Shown here piece by piece: positions 23,615 to 36,960 of a DNA stretch of 64,000 nt. The first letter of the stretch is position 1; every line of letters starts with the position of its first letter. Source of the stretch: Stachybotrys elegans. Its lineage: Eukaryota; Ascomycota; Sordariomycetes; Hypocreales; Stachybotryaceae. Both the position numbers and the translations under genes were made by a program. The stretch spans positions 904,702 to 968,701 of the forward strand of contig JAGPNK010000015.1 of the NCBI GenBank assembly GCA_020746835.1, in the 5' to 3' direction. The notes below the pieces were generated by a model, which saw nothing but the letters and a program-made list of their open reading frames with translations, had not been told where the DNA came from and ran no database searches.

Positions 23615-26308
23615 TCTTTCTAAATATAAGGTTTAAAAGGCTTATACTGTTTTTTTTTAACTATCTTTTCTAGCTTACCCTAGATCTATTTCTATAATAA
23701 GGAAAAGAGTATATAATATAGAGTATAAGTAGTAAAGAGTAAATAAATAGTAAAGATAGTATTTAGTACCCTAGTAACTAATATAATTATAAATAATAGA
23801 GAAAAATAATAATAAGGCTATTATTAGGTATATAGGGTAGCTAACTAGCTAAGTGGCTGAGCCATAGGTGGCTATAATATTATAAGCTATATATATATAG
23901 GTATGTAATATAATAGGATATTAAGATATATATATATAGAGGGTTAGGGCAGGATTAAACCAAATAGAAGGCTCTAATAGTGCCTGGCTAGAAAGCTTTA
24001 GTTAACTCATTAGATGAACGCTAACTAACTAAATAAGGTTACTAACGCTATAAAAGCCTTACTATAATCTATACCTAGATAGAGAGCGCTATAATGCTAA
24101 TAGAAAGCTTTAACTAAACTAGAAAAGCCTATAATATTACTCTAGGCTATTAATAGAGAAAAGCTTATTCTATTTCTAGCCTATAGCTATATAAAGCCCT
24201 TAAGCCCCTAGCTTAAAAAAAAAGAATTCTTTATCTATATTACTTAAATCTATTATATTCACTAAGATTAACATTAATATAGAATTAAATAATAATACTA
24301 GCAATAATATAGCTACTTTAGTAGCTATAGTAGCCCTAGCTACTACTTCTATCTATATCCCTAATAATATTATTATTAAGGTAAGTCCTTCTAAGTAGTC
24401 TAATAATAATATTACTAATAGTCTAGAATATAATAGAATAACTTCTATATACTACCCTTATATAGTAATTCTAATAAAAAATTATACCTAAAGTTAAAAA
24501 AAAGAATAAAAAAAAGGATAAAAGGCTAGAGAGAAGGCTAGAGATAGAGGCCAATTATATTAGCAATAGAAGCAAATAGGCAGGGCCCTAGCGTGAATAG
24601 AGACATATAGCTTGCTTTAGGAGCCCTAATGGAATTGGCTTGGTTTTTCAATTAGGGTTTTCAGTTAGTTTTTTAGATTGGTTTTTGAATTGATCGCTCT
24701 TGCTGCCAAATTGTATGCCTAATGCCCCTGTGATATAACATTGTAGAGAGCTAAACAGACTGCGGTAGCCAAAGCGCTTGGAGGGTCAGTCAAGCAATGT
24801 GTCGGAAGCTGTAGTCGTGTGCGGAAGCGTACGCTGCGAAGAAGCTGCGGCTGTGTGAGAAGGCATGTGATGTGAAGGAGCCGTGGGGGAAGCTGGGCGC
24901 TGGTCACGTAATGTAGGGAACCTGCTTAGTCAGCAACAGTGTGTAGGAACGGGTCCAGGGTAAGCTAGAAAAGACAGTGAAAAAAAACAGTGTAAGCCTT
25001 TTAAACCTCATGCTCGGGAGGGGATCTATTTCTATATACTATTACTAATTAAGTAGGTTCCTAATATTATATAGTATATATATCTAGTATTTCTTTAATG
25101 CTTTAGCTAATAACCTTATCTAAGACTAGTGCCTAGCTTTCTCTATAGCTCCTTTACATTACATGCTTCTTTATAGTATACATTCCTTTATAGCTATATA
25201 GCTTCTATATATAACTATAGCTTCCGACACATTGCATACCCTTAGCTTCTATACATAACTATAGCTTCTAATACATTATTTAATAGCTCTCTATAATATT
25301 ATATTATAGGGGCATTAGATATATAATTTAGTAAGAAGGTAGTAAGAGTATTTAATTTAAAAACTAAGCCTAAAAACTAACTAAAAACCCTAACTAAAAA
25401 ACTAAGTTAAAAAAGCTCTCTTAGAGTAACTCTAACTATCCCTAGCTTCTAAAGCAAGCTATATATCTCTATAGCTCTATATCTATTTATAGCTATTCTT
25501 AATATAGCTAGTCTTTACTATTAGTCTCTTAGATAGCTTTTTAAGTAGTTTAGGGTTTTTTTTTAAATTTTTTTTTCTAGGCTTTAGCTATAATTCTTTA
25601 TTAAAATTACTATATAAGGGTAGTATATAGAAGTTATTCTATTATATTCTAAACTATTAGTAATACTATTATTAAACTACTTAAAAAAACTTACCTTAAT
25701 AATAATATTATTAAAGATATAAATAGAGATAGTAACTAGGGCTACTATAGCTATTAGAATAGTAAAGGGATTTTATTCCTTTGCTATATTATTGCTCTTA
25801 TTATTATTATTTAATTCTATATTAATATTAATTTTAGTAGATATAAGTTTAAGTAATATAGATAAGGAATTCTTCTCTCTTAAGCTAGAGACTTAAGGGC
25901 TTTATATAGCTATAGGCTAGAAGTAGAATAAGCTTTTTAATAGCTCTATTAGTAGCCTAAAGTAATGGCTTTTCTAGCTTAAAGCTTTCCATTAGTATTA
26001 TAGCACTCTTCTTCTAGATATAGATTATAATAAAGCTTCTATAATATAACCTTATTTAATAAATTAACTAAAGCTTCCTAGCCAGACACTATTAGAGCCT
26101 TCTATCTAGTCTAACCCTACCCTAACCCTCTGTATATATATATATATAAGGCTAGCTTAACATTCTATTACATTACATGCCTGTGCATGCTTAGTATAGC
26201 TTATAATATTATAGCCACCTATAGCTCAGCCACTTAGCTAGTTAACTACCCTATATAGGCAGCCTAATAATAGCCTTATTATTATTCTTCTTTACTATTT
26301 ATAACTAT
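23615..26308 (+). mobile_element. Family A copy split by a nested copy
   Basis: The 5' end at 23,615 is the RIP-mutated form of CCCTCCCGAGCATGAGG. The copy is interrupted after GATCTATTTCTAT (23,683-23,695) by the copy at 23,696-25,022, continues from 25,023 with the duplicated 13 bp, and runs to 26,308, where the long LTR element cuts it off before its 3' end. Confidence 0.88.
23696..25022 (-). mobile_element. Family A full-length copy (1,327 bp), partly unmutated
   Basis: Starts AATAAGGAAAAG and ends CTCGGGAGGG. Exact 13-bp direct repeats GATCTATTTCTAT lie at 23,683-23,695 and 25,023-25,035. The stretch from about 24,590 to 25,022 (the element's 5' third) is GC-balanced and keeps CpG, while the rest of the same copy is AT-rich. 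No open frame with features of a protein. Confidence 0.93.
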
Positions 26309-26544
26309 TAAGATGGGGAAATTTAGCCTAAGTTGCTATAGAGAGCCCTAGCCAGACTACCCAAATCTATATAAGTAGATTAGTTCTAGGAACCTGAAAA
26401 TACCATGCTTTTTCTCTCTTTTATATAACTTTTCTAAAATTACATAATATACTAGCTTTTGAATCAGTTAGTTTAGCCTAACTATAAGCTACTATCTATA
26501 TTACTAACTATTTTATAAGTAGTATTGTATTTTCTTTTATCTTA
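26309..26544 (+). repeat. 5' LTR (236 bp)
   Basis: Starts TAAGATGGGG and ends TTTTATCTTA. The terminal six bases are inverted repeats of each other (TAAGAT/ATCTTA). A TATATAAG box lies near 26,370. Pairs without gaps with the 3' LTR. Confidence 0.93.
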
Positions 26545-29500
26545 ATTAAAGATTATAGTAGAGATAAAATGTATTTACTACTACTTTAAAGGTAATAAGT
26601 ATAGTACCTTTTAGTTATATAAGAACTAGAGGCTATAGATACTTTATAATATAATAAAAAGATTAATTATTTTAGAATATAAATATATTAAATAAAATAT
26701 ACTTAGTAAAAGAAAATATAATCTAACTATTATATTTACTATACTAAAATGCTAAGATTTGCCTAATTTTAGTACTAGAAGTTTATAATACTTAAAGCTA
26801 ATAGTAAAGTAAAGCAAGATCTAGTACTAACTGCTAGATCTAAACCATTAGTTTAGAATATATAGACTAAGATAGTAAAAGATTTAATTTAATGCTACTA
26901 TAGTAATATAGAAATTTTACTACTGGCAATAGGGGTTATATAGCTTATAACTAGATTACTATAGGCAGTTATTTATATATTAATATATAAATTATATTAA
27001 TAAGAAATACTATAATTAGTATAAAAAATACTATATTAGTTATCTTTAGAGTATTTTAATATTAATACTATTATTAATTATTTTTATTATTCTTTTAGTA
27101 CTTATTTATATACTATAATACTCTATAGTACTATATGTCTGTTTAAGTACTTTTCTTTTTACTAATTACTTTTATATTTTTTTCTATAAAAGAACTTAGC
27201 TTTTTAGTATAGAATAAATAAATATAAAATAAAACTAATAATATAAAACCTAAATATTAATAATAAAGAAATATAGTAGCTAGTATTTTATTTAATCTTT
27301 AAGCCTTAAATATATTTACTAAGCAAAATCTAGTAGATATAATAGTTATTACTATCTAGTCTAGGATTACTACTTTTACTATTTTTAATAAAAAGGAAAG
27401 TAATAACTTAAAAATAGAAAGTAAGCAGGCAGTTATAGTTAGATTTCTAAGCAAGATTCTATAAAAAACTACTAGAACTTCTATAGAGTTATAGCTTAGC
27501 TAAAAAAGACTTATCTTTATAGGCTAAAATATCTTAAAGTTTCTAGCTATATTTAATACTAAAGTAAAGGGCTATAGGTTAAGTTTAGAAATAAAGCTAT
27601 AATAACTAGAGAACTACTATAGTCTAGAAATAAGGCAATTAGTAATAGATAAAGCAAAATACTAGAAAAATTAGAACTAAGTAAAGAATACTTTAAAAAA
27701 AAGGTTCTAAGCCTAAAATAACAAGATTCTAGAGAATACCTAAGTCTAACTAAATTAAATAATATAGAAGAGACTAATAACTATTAAGAATCTAAATAAG
27801 TTTTTAATATAGTACTAAACTTTAGCAATAAGGTTAGACCTAGATAGATAGAAGAACTCTTAATAGCTTACTAAATAGCTTATTAATTATATATTTAATA
27901 GACTAAAAAGAAAGGTAATAAAAGAAAATAGAGATTTCTTTAAGTTTATATAGTAAAGATATAGTAAAGTATAGAAGGCCTTTAAAATAGATATAGACTT
28001 AGAGTATAATCTATATTAAAGCAGTATTCTAGAGACTAGCCTACTAAAGTACATTAATAAGAATATATAGTCTACTAATTACTTTTAATACCTAGATTAG
28101 ATATTCCCTCTTAATAATATATCTATAAAATCTCCTTATAAAATAATTTTAAAAGAGAGACTCTAAAGATATAATTTATAGAAGTAGCCCCCTAGACTAA
28201 CAGTAAGAGACTTAAAGATACTAATATAGATAACCTTATAGAGGAATTTAATAGAATGTAAATAGAGCTAATCTAATATAATAAGAACTAGAGTGTTAAG
28301 TTATAAAAAGACCTATAGAGCTAGCTTAAAAAAACTATCTAGAATATAATTATATAATAATAGATTTATATAAATACCATTATATACTAAGATTTAGAAA
28401 GAATATCTAAGGTTAATATAAATAACTTTATAGAAAGATATAGATACTATTACTATAACTTTATTAAAGAGCTAAAGCACTACCTAAATAACTATTCTCT
28501 TACTAAAAGTAATAGAGAAATATTAATTATAAAGTATAGTTAGATAATAAAGTTCTCTAAATAGAAATACTAAATAATTTCTTTATACTACTAAGCCTAA
28601 TTAATAGATTTATTTAACTTAGAAGTTATATTTAGAAACTAATCTATCTATTCTTTAATAGCTAAAAGAAAAGTATACTAGACTATCTAATTAGCAAATT
28701 TATTTATAAAAAAGGAGAATTCTAGAAGATAGAGCCTAACTAAAATAAGAAAGATACTTTTAATAGATTTTAGAGATTTAAAAAAGTAGATAACTTTAAG
28801 TTACTAAGGTATAGCTAGAATATAAGAGTCTCTATAATCTCTATAATACTCTTTAAGGTAGATATATAAAGGAATTAGTTAGTTTATAATCTAGCAAGCA
28901 GTAAGACTATTAATATAGCCTTACTTAAGTACTCTATAAAATAATACTATAAAACTCACAACTCTAATCCTATCTCTATAATATTTTAGACTTAGCCTAC
29001 TACTATAGATATATCTCTATATTACTTAATAAATAAAGCTACTTTAAAAAGCATAAAGAATATTAAGAATATTTATATTATAAGAATTATAGAAAGCCTT
29101 TAGGAAGGTCTCTTTAATAAAAAGGTAAATATTATATATAGAGAGCTATTTAACCTCTAACCTAACTTTATACAATTAGTTAGAGACTCCTATATAATAT
29201 AATCCTAAGGGATAGAAGTTATACAATAGAACAAAGAGATTAGAACTAATATAATAGAATTAAATAGTTTAGTAAGGTATATTAATACCATTAAAGTTAA
29301 ATAATACAATAGACCTCTAGCTATAAATAACTTTCTAGATAAGCTTAAGAATATTATACTTATAGTATTTAATATTAGCTCTATTAGACTCTAAGCAGTT
29401 TAAACCAGAAAATAGGCTAATATAGTATAGATATAGTCTATTTAAGACTGCCTATACCTTTATATTAGATTTATTAAAGACAGCCAGCCCTATATAGCCT

Positions 29501-30589
29501 TAATTAATTTAAAAAGCCAAGATAATATAATATTAAGAAGGCTTAGTAATTAACTAAACCTAAAGCCTCTTGGAAAGCTAGTATTATTAAGATTCTACTT
29601 AAATAATATAGTTCTAATAAATAGGGAAATTAAGATAGAAGTCTTTATAGAAACTACTGGCCTAGAAGTTCTATTCTAGATAGCTTTATCTTTAGTTATA
29701 AATAATATTATTCTAGAATACTCTTTATTTAAGCCTACTAGCTATTCTTTAATCATAATATAAGTACTAGAGATCTTTATATTAGGATTTAAATAGAATT
29801 ACTCTTATTATTTTATCTATAGTAGGGGTACTAGCTTTTATTTTACTAGAGAAAGGTTTTTAAAATAATACTCTACTACTATAAATATAATCTAGATTTA
29901 AGAAAAACTTAATATATATATAGCTATAGTTAGTTAGATAGATTAAAAGGTTTTACTATAAAGCACTATCTATAACTTATAAAAGAAAATAAAACAACAA
30001 GAGGTAAAGAGAATAAGAAAGAGAAAGATAACTAGATAGTACCTAATCTAAGTTTTAATAAAAGGGTTATTCTAAATATTAATAATAAAGTAGCTAAAGT
30101 ATTATTAAGCTAATTACCTTTAATACTTATAAAGAGCTTCTAAAGACTAAGAAAAATAGAAAGAGAGAGAGTAATAGTAATAAAGAGAAGCTATATAAAA
30201 AGTTAAGATTAAATAGATTACCTAGAGAGATACTTTATTAAACTAGCAATAGTAAGTTACCATTTAAATCAATACTATATATAAACTAAAAGTTAAAAGA
30301 TTAATCTAATAATAATACTCTATTAAATAGATTAATATTTAATAGAAACTCTAGATAGAAAGAGAGAAAGTAAGCTAAGATATAAGCTTACTTAGAAGAA
30401 TATACTATACTATAAGTATATTACTTTAAGATTTTTAATTTAAAAGGAGGGTTTTTAGCTAGATTAAGCTAGATAGAATTAGATTTTTAATAGAGCTACT
30501 ATATTATAATTATAAAAGAAAGATATTCTTACTTAGATTTTTCTAAATAGAAAAGCTATTATTATATAGGAATTCTTAGAATATAGAAA

Positions 30590-31960
30590 GCTAGATCTAG
30601 AAGTTATACTATTCTAGATTATTAAGATAGTCTCTTATAGTACCTAGTAGTCTAGCTCTATACCTATACTAGCTGTACTAAGGTCTAAAGCTATTAATCT
30701 TCTTAAGCAGAAGATAGACTAAGGCCTACTAAAGGAAAGCTATAGGCTCTATAGGAACTCTTAATTCCTAGTCTAGAAGAAAGATAGTAGACTCTATTTA
30801 ATTAATTTAGTAATATACTATAATAGGGTAATAATTAGAGATATAGATATAGTACTAAAGATAGAAGAGTTTAGCTAAGATTTTGTAATATATACTATTC
30901 TATTAATAGTAGACTTTTTTTAGAATATAATTAGATTCTATTGGCTACTAAAAGTAGGGATATAATAATATTTAATATATCTATTAAACTATTATAATAT
31001 ACTATCTTGCTTTAAGAGGCTATAAACTCAGTGGCTTAGTTCTAATAGATAGTAAATAGAATACTATTTAATCTAATACTAGAGGTCTATAGACCCTTTT
31101 TAGATAATATTTTGGTAAGGGGACTAACTTTAATATATAATAATGCTAAAGAGATACCTAAAGTTTACTATTTTATACTAGAATATTTAATTAATCTAGA
31201 TAGAGTACTTATTAATATTAAGCTATCTGGTTATATAATCTCTAGACCTAAGTTAAAATTTTACTAAAGGTTTACTATTATTATTAGCTTTCTCTATAAA
31301 ACCTATAAATAAAAGCTAAATAAGGCTAAGGTTATGAAGATTCTAGAATAGCTTAGATACTACTACCTAAAGAATATCCAGTCCTTTATTAAATTAGTTA
31401 GATTCTACTATATCTAGATTAGAGGCTTTATACTAATAGCTAAGCTATTAATAGACCTTTTAAAGAAAGAAGCTAAATAAATATAGGGTAAGGCTTAATA
31501 AACTATAATAAATATTCTTAAGAAAATAATAATAATAGTGCCTATTCTAGTTATTTTAAACCTTAGAAAAGACTATAGTAAGATTATTTTAATAGTAGAT
31601 ACTTTATTAGAGAAATAGAGTGTCTGCCTAATATAGATTCTAGAAGAAAAGAGATATCTAGTCTAGTTTAAAAGTAGTATATAGCTAGTCTTAGAAATAA
31701 AATATAATACTACTAAAAGAGAGTATAAAGCTATACTATATACATTTAGATAGATATAAAACTTTTTTTATAGAGTATAGTTTATATTAGAGATAGATAC
31801 CTAAGTTCTAATTAACTAGATTAATAGAGTATATAAGGATATTCTAGCAGCCCTAGTTACTAAATAGATTAGCTATATTCTACTCTTTAACTTTATAGTA
31901 TAATATATGTCTAGAAAGAAGAATAGAGTAGTAAATAGTTTATTTAGAAAGCTATTTACT
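30590..31960 (+). pseudogene. Degraded Ty3/gypsy reverse transcriptase and RNase H
   Basis: Read through stops, the frame near 30,690 gives a match to the gypsy RT entry segment (LLKQKIDQGLLKESY, then LVQKKDSRL), followed near 30,880 by ILLIVDFF, the remnant of the first catalytic block. From about 31,590 the reading VDT-LLEKWSVCLIQ and then EIKYNTTKREYKAI matches gypsy RNase H, ending near 31,960 in YMSRKKNRVVNSL. Every interruption is TAA or TAG, the product expected from C-to-T or G-to-A change in Gln or Trp codons. It cannot encode an active protein. Confidence 0.85.
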
Positions 31961-32199
31961 TCTTTAAATGTTTATAATTAGATTATTAAAAGGGACATTA
32001 AGGACTTTATTAATTAAGAATTTAATATACTTTTAATTAATAATATTCTAAAAGATAGATACTTCTAGAAATCTAAAGCTATAGCATAGTACCTAGAGAC
32101 TTTAAGAAAACCTAAAGGATTAAATAGAGCTAGTTTTTAAAAACTAAGAATAAATACTAAATAATATATTCTTAGAAATAAATAGCTTTTTAGAAAAAC

Positions 32200-33325
32200 C
32201 TTAAAACCCAATGGGAACCCTAAGTTAGTTATAGATAATCTAGCTATCTAAAGGAATCTAATGGTTACAATATACTACTAACTTAGATACTATTGTTTTA
32301 CTACTATCTTTAAAGGCTTGTAAACCTAATACTACTAGAAATCCATATATAAAGATCTTTACCAGTTTTTAAAAATATACCTAGAATACTAGAAGTTTAT
32401 ATTACAGAGACCTATAGAAGAAATAATACTAATTAGGCTAGGGCTGTCTATAATAAAGGTCTATTTTAATATATAATATATACTGTCTTACTCTAGGTTT
32501 AAGTTTCTTTATAAGGTATATTGTAATCTTACTAAATGGGTAAAGGTAATGCTAGTATAAAAGATTTTAGCTAAATTAATAGTTACCTTTATAAAATAAT
32601 TAATCTTTTATTATAAAATAATTATTATAGTAGTTATTAATAGAGAGCTAGAATTTAAAAAGAACTTTTCTAGGGTTCTAAGATAAGTTAGAATATAGAT
32701 TATTACTATTTTAGTTTATAATCCTAAAGCTAATAGTATTATAGAAGCTAGGTATTAGTTGCTTATTATAGCCATTACTAAGCTAGCTTAAGTAAGGGCT
32801 GACTAAATTAGATAGTTAAGCTTGGCTATATTTGTAAATAGAGTCTCTCTATAGTTATTTTATAGCTAGTCTTTATTTTACTTAATATATAGATAGGAGC
32901 TAATCTATTTATTAGAAGTTAAGTATTCTATATAGTGTTTAATTAACTAGGATAAGGTAATATTGCAAGAGACACTTCTTAAAGCTAGAATCTAGGTTCT
33001 AAAAAGAAAGAAGAGTAATATATAGTGTGCAAGGGATAAAGTCACTAAGTTCTAGAAAAGAATAGCTAGCTGGATAGATAACTATAATATAGTAAAGATT
33101 AAAAAAGTACTATTAAAACTAAATGATTTAGTCTTGGTCTATAATATTAAGAGAGTAAATAATTTATTTACTACTATAAAGATAGCTTAGAGATAGAATA
33201 AGCTATACTATATCTAGAGCTAAGTATAGGTGGTTAGCTTATATAAGCTTATAGACCTAGATAGAATACCTATTAAAGAAACCTTTTATAAAAATAGATT
33301 AAAGGCTTTTATAAAAAAATAAAGA
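32200..33325 (+). pseudogene. Degraded Ty3/gypsy integrase and pol C-terminus
   Basis: The read-through frame shows YNPKANSIIEA near 32,720-32,755, the block around the catalytic Glu of retroviral-type integrases, followed by LAIFVNRVSL. Near 33,235-33,320 it reads LIDLDRIPIKETFYKNRLKA, the conserved tail of this gypsy group. Many stops; inactive. Confidence 0.82.
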
Positions 33326-36300
33326 TAGATAGTAGGAGTTAGACTATAATAACAAACTCCTTATAGCTAATACTTACTATAAAGAAGTAATTAATAATAG
33401 CTAAGAATATATACTAGAGAATATCTAGGCCTTTATAGCTCTAGCTTAAAGGAGTATTCTAGGTATAAGTAGATTAGATAGTTTAGATAATAGCAATCAC
33501 AATAATAACCTAGACTATAATAAAGCCTAACCTACTTAAAGGGGCTCTAGATATAAATATGGTATTAAAGTCTAACTACTAGTACTAATAATCTAATAGA
33601 GGGAATTCTACTAGAATATATATCTATAGCTTACTAAACTATCTAATTCTAAAGTAACTAAACTATACTAAAGATAGTAAGTGTTTTCCTTTAGTATAAG
33701 AAAGTAAGGGGTATAATTACTACTACTATAAAAACTCTCTATAAGGGGATTTCTTTCTTTCCCAAGACTTATCTTTTATACTATAGTATATTTCTAGCTA
33801 AGGATAAGTATAGTAATATAACTTAGTGCTTTATTTTCTATCTATTTTTCCCTTTATTATCTATATATTCTAATCCAGTATATTTAGTACTTTAATCTAT
33901 TTTAATAACCCCCTTTCTAAACCACTAAACTACTAACTGATAAGTAGCTATGCCTTGCTTTAATATATTATCTCTAAAATTAGCTCTTAGGAAACACTTA
34001 TTTCTATTAGAAAGGGTTTTTAAATCCCTTATATACTATAGATAGTAGCTATTAATATTAGAGATATACTTACTACTATTCTACCCTATAGACATCTATA
34101 TACTAATCTCTACCTAAATAAATAATTAGTAGTACTCTCTTACTAAGCTAAATATCTATAGACATTAGAATATAATAATAATATTTAAATTATATATATA
34201 GTAGTGTTAGGCTAATAATAGATCTCTACTAATAAAGATAGCTAGGACCTATAGAGACTATAATCTTAAGAAAAATATAAACTATAAAATAGTAGCTTGG
34301 CTTTCTAAACCTAATCTAGAGAAGAGAACTAACTAATCTAGATAGTTTAAAACTAAAGAGCTACTACTAGCAATAGATTATTACTATTATGATTTTCTAT
34401 ATTAAAATATTTATATTTAAATAAGATTAAGTATACTTATTAAAAATTAATAAGTAATAGTTAATTAAATAGAACTAATAATAAACTTTTATAAACTATA
34501 TAATAACTAATCTATAGAAATAAACTAATTAAGCCTTAGGTTTACCCTTATATAAAGGGAGCTAATAAAGAAATTAAAGGGTATTTAAAAAAACAATTAG
34601 TTCTTTATCCTTAGATAACTAGGCCCTAAATATAGAGAATATAGGGCTAGTACTGTCTAATAGAGAGATAGACTCTAGAATAGATAAATAGAAAGGGTTA
34701 GTAATTAATAAAGTAGACTATAAACCCTAAGTATACTAAAGAACCCTATACCCTTAACTAGATATATCTAGCTCTATAGATATAGAAGGGATTATTTAAT
34801 CTAATATTAAACTATTTAATAAGACTAAAGATAGTATAAAAAAGATAGTACTCTTAATAGATAGTAAGATAACTAAAGAAAGGCCTAGAAAGAATACTTA
34901 AAAAGAGAGATAAGCCTTATACTAAGCTACTGCCTTTTTAAGAAGATAGTTAAAGTTAGAATTAAAGATTACTAAAAGCTAAATAATTCAGGAAATTAAT
35001 ATATAGCTTAAAAGCTTTTAAAGAGAGTAAGACTAGTACTAAATAGTAGACTAAACTCTAGAGACATTATAGCTAAAGAAAGGAATATCTTAATTAAACT
35101 TAATAGTTTAATCTATTAAGTATTCTAGAAAAGCTTAATACTTATAAATACTAGCTATAGCCTTCTAGATATAGTTAGTATAGATATAGTTACTAAAAGA
35201 AAAATAAAAAATATACTCTAGAAAAGAATAGAAAGAGTATTTTTAAATAAAAGAAATAGTATATATAAAGATATTAATATAATAGCTATATATATAGAGA
35301 TTTAGACAGCTATATTAAGAGATAAAAAAGGCCTCTATATACTTAGGCCTAGTAATAAAAGTATACTAGAACCATCTATTAAAAGAGTCTAGCTTTAAAG
35401 AGATATATACTAGATAGATAGATATATTTTAAATAAGCTTAAAGGTATACTTAAATCTAAAGAACTCCTTAAAGAAAAGCTTAAAGAATATAAAAGTATT
35501 AAGAGACTTAGAGCTAAGGACTTAAAAAATAGAAGTATTTTTAAAGCTATTATAGATAGCTATTTTATAGTAAATAGAAATATTCTATATTTTAATATTA
35601 ATACTACTAACTATTTAGATCTTAAAGATATAAGAGATCTAAAAGATAGTTAGCTGTGTTAAGGCTGATTGGATTAGATAATCTAATATATAAGCTATAT
35701 TTTATAAACTAACTAAGTTTAAAAGCCTGTTATAGTAGCTAAGTAACTATACTAATTAAGACTAAGGGCCTATAAGAAGTTAGATTTCTTTACCTTATAT
35801 ACAGTAAGGTCTAAAATATTAGAAAGAGCTATATAGCTAAGGCCAGAAGGATCTATAATAAAAGGACTGATTAGTAAAGCTATAAAAATATAAATAAAGC
35901 TAGAAAGAGAGCTAAGGCTAGAAAAGAGCTATAAAAAGGGAGAATAAAGAGAAAAAGATTTAGAAAGAGAAAAAAAGGCAAAGAGAGGCTAAGAAATAGT
36001 TAAGTAATTAGGTAAGTAGTATACAGGGTATACCTAGGCTATAGTGATTTATATATACTAGCTACTAGCTATGTAACCCATTTAAGTACACTCCTTAAGC
36101 TCTCTCTCTATATACTTCTCTCTCTTTCTTTTATTTTTACTTACTTATATATATATATATACATCTCTTTAAGCTCTGCCTTTACCTCTCTTAAGCCCTT
36201 TATATTACTATCTAAGTCTATTAGAGGCTATAATATTATTATAGTATAAGCTATTTTTTTTATTCTTTCTAGGTATTTTACTATATAAACCTTCTCTTCT

Positions 36301-36360
36301 CTTTTACTATAATATAGCCTATATATACCTATTTGGCAAAAGAAACTAGCAAACTATCTA
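33326..36360. other. Unassigned interior of the LTR element
   Basis: Degraded A-rich sequence between pol and the second open-frame relic. The 34,550-36,000 part is purine-rich on the plus strand and looks once-coding, with a lysine/glutamate-rich reading near 35,880-36,000, but no domain is recognised. Confidence 0.45.
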
Positions 36361-36363
36361 ATT

Positions 36364-36960
36364 ATGGCCTCATGTAGCTCCTGTATGAGCTAGACCTGTG
36401 TCCTTGTGTAAAAGGCTGATTCATTCTTTCTATACTATAATATTATATTTATTATTAAGTGCAATACCTTGCTGTTAAGAATTAGATAAATTCCTAGCTA
36501 TAGCTCTAATACTCTATACTATATAAAAGATAAAGGGCTTACTAATTAACTTGACATTTAGATTTCTATGCCTGCTGCTATTTTATAACCTACCTACTAA
36601 ATATATTTATTATATCGTAAGCTAGAAAAAGCTATTAATAAAGCTAAAAAAGTTTAGTAAGCTATTTTTAGTAAAGCTATAGTCTTTTTTAATATTAAGA
36701 ACTAGTATAGTTACTACTTAAATTTAATAAACTTTCTAGTTAAGGCTACTACTAAAAACTAGCTTTTAAACTTTAAGATTTAAGCCTTACTTAGAATTAT
36801 ATACTATAACCTTAACTATTTAATTACCTTTTCTACTAATACTATCTTTCTTTAATTTAATAGTAATAGTACTATTTTACTTAACTCTAATACTATATTT
36901 AGATATCTATATAATTGTCTATAGGTTTAAGTTATATTATATAGTGGCTTTATAAAGGGA
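36364..36960 (+). pseudogene. Degraded MASCSSC-type Cys-cluster/coiled-coil frame
   Basis: ATG at 36,364 begins MASCSSCMS-x-TCVLV (x is a TAG stop), an opening I recall from small transposon-linked fungal proteins with a Cys cluster followed by a coiled coil. A later part reads KLEKAINKAKKV-xx-AIFSKAI, which keeps a helical charge pattern. A pyrimidine-rich, TATA-containing stretch lies just upstream (36,100-36,160). It belongs either to the LTR element as an extra gene or to a second element inserted in it. Inactive. Confidence 0.55.

Noticed and set aside
26309..26544. 236-bp direct repeats taken as further family A copies
   Set aside because: The sequence is unrelated to family A, the two copies have identical length with inverted six-base ends, and they enclose a gag-pol relic, so they are LTRs.
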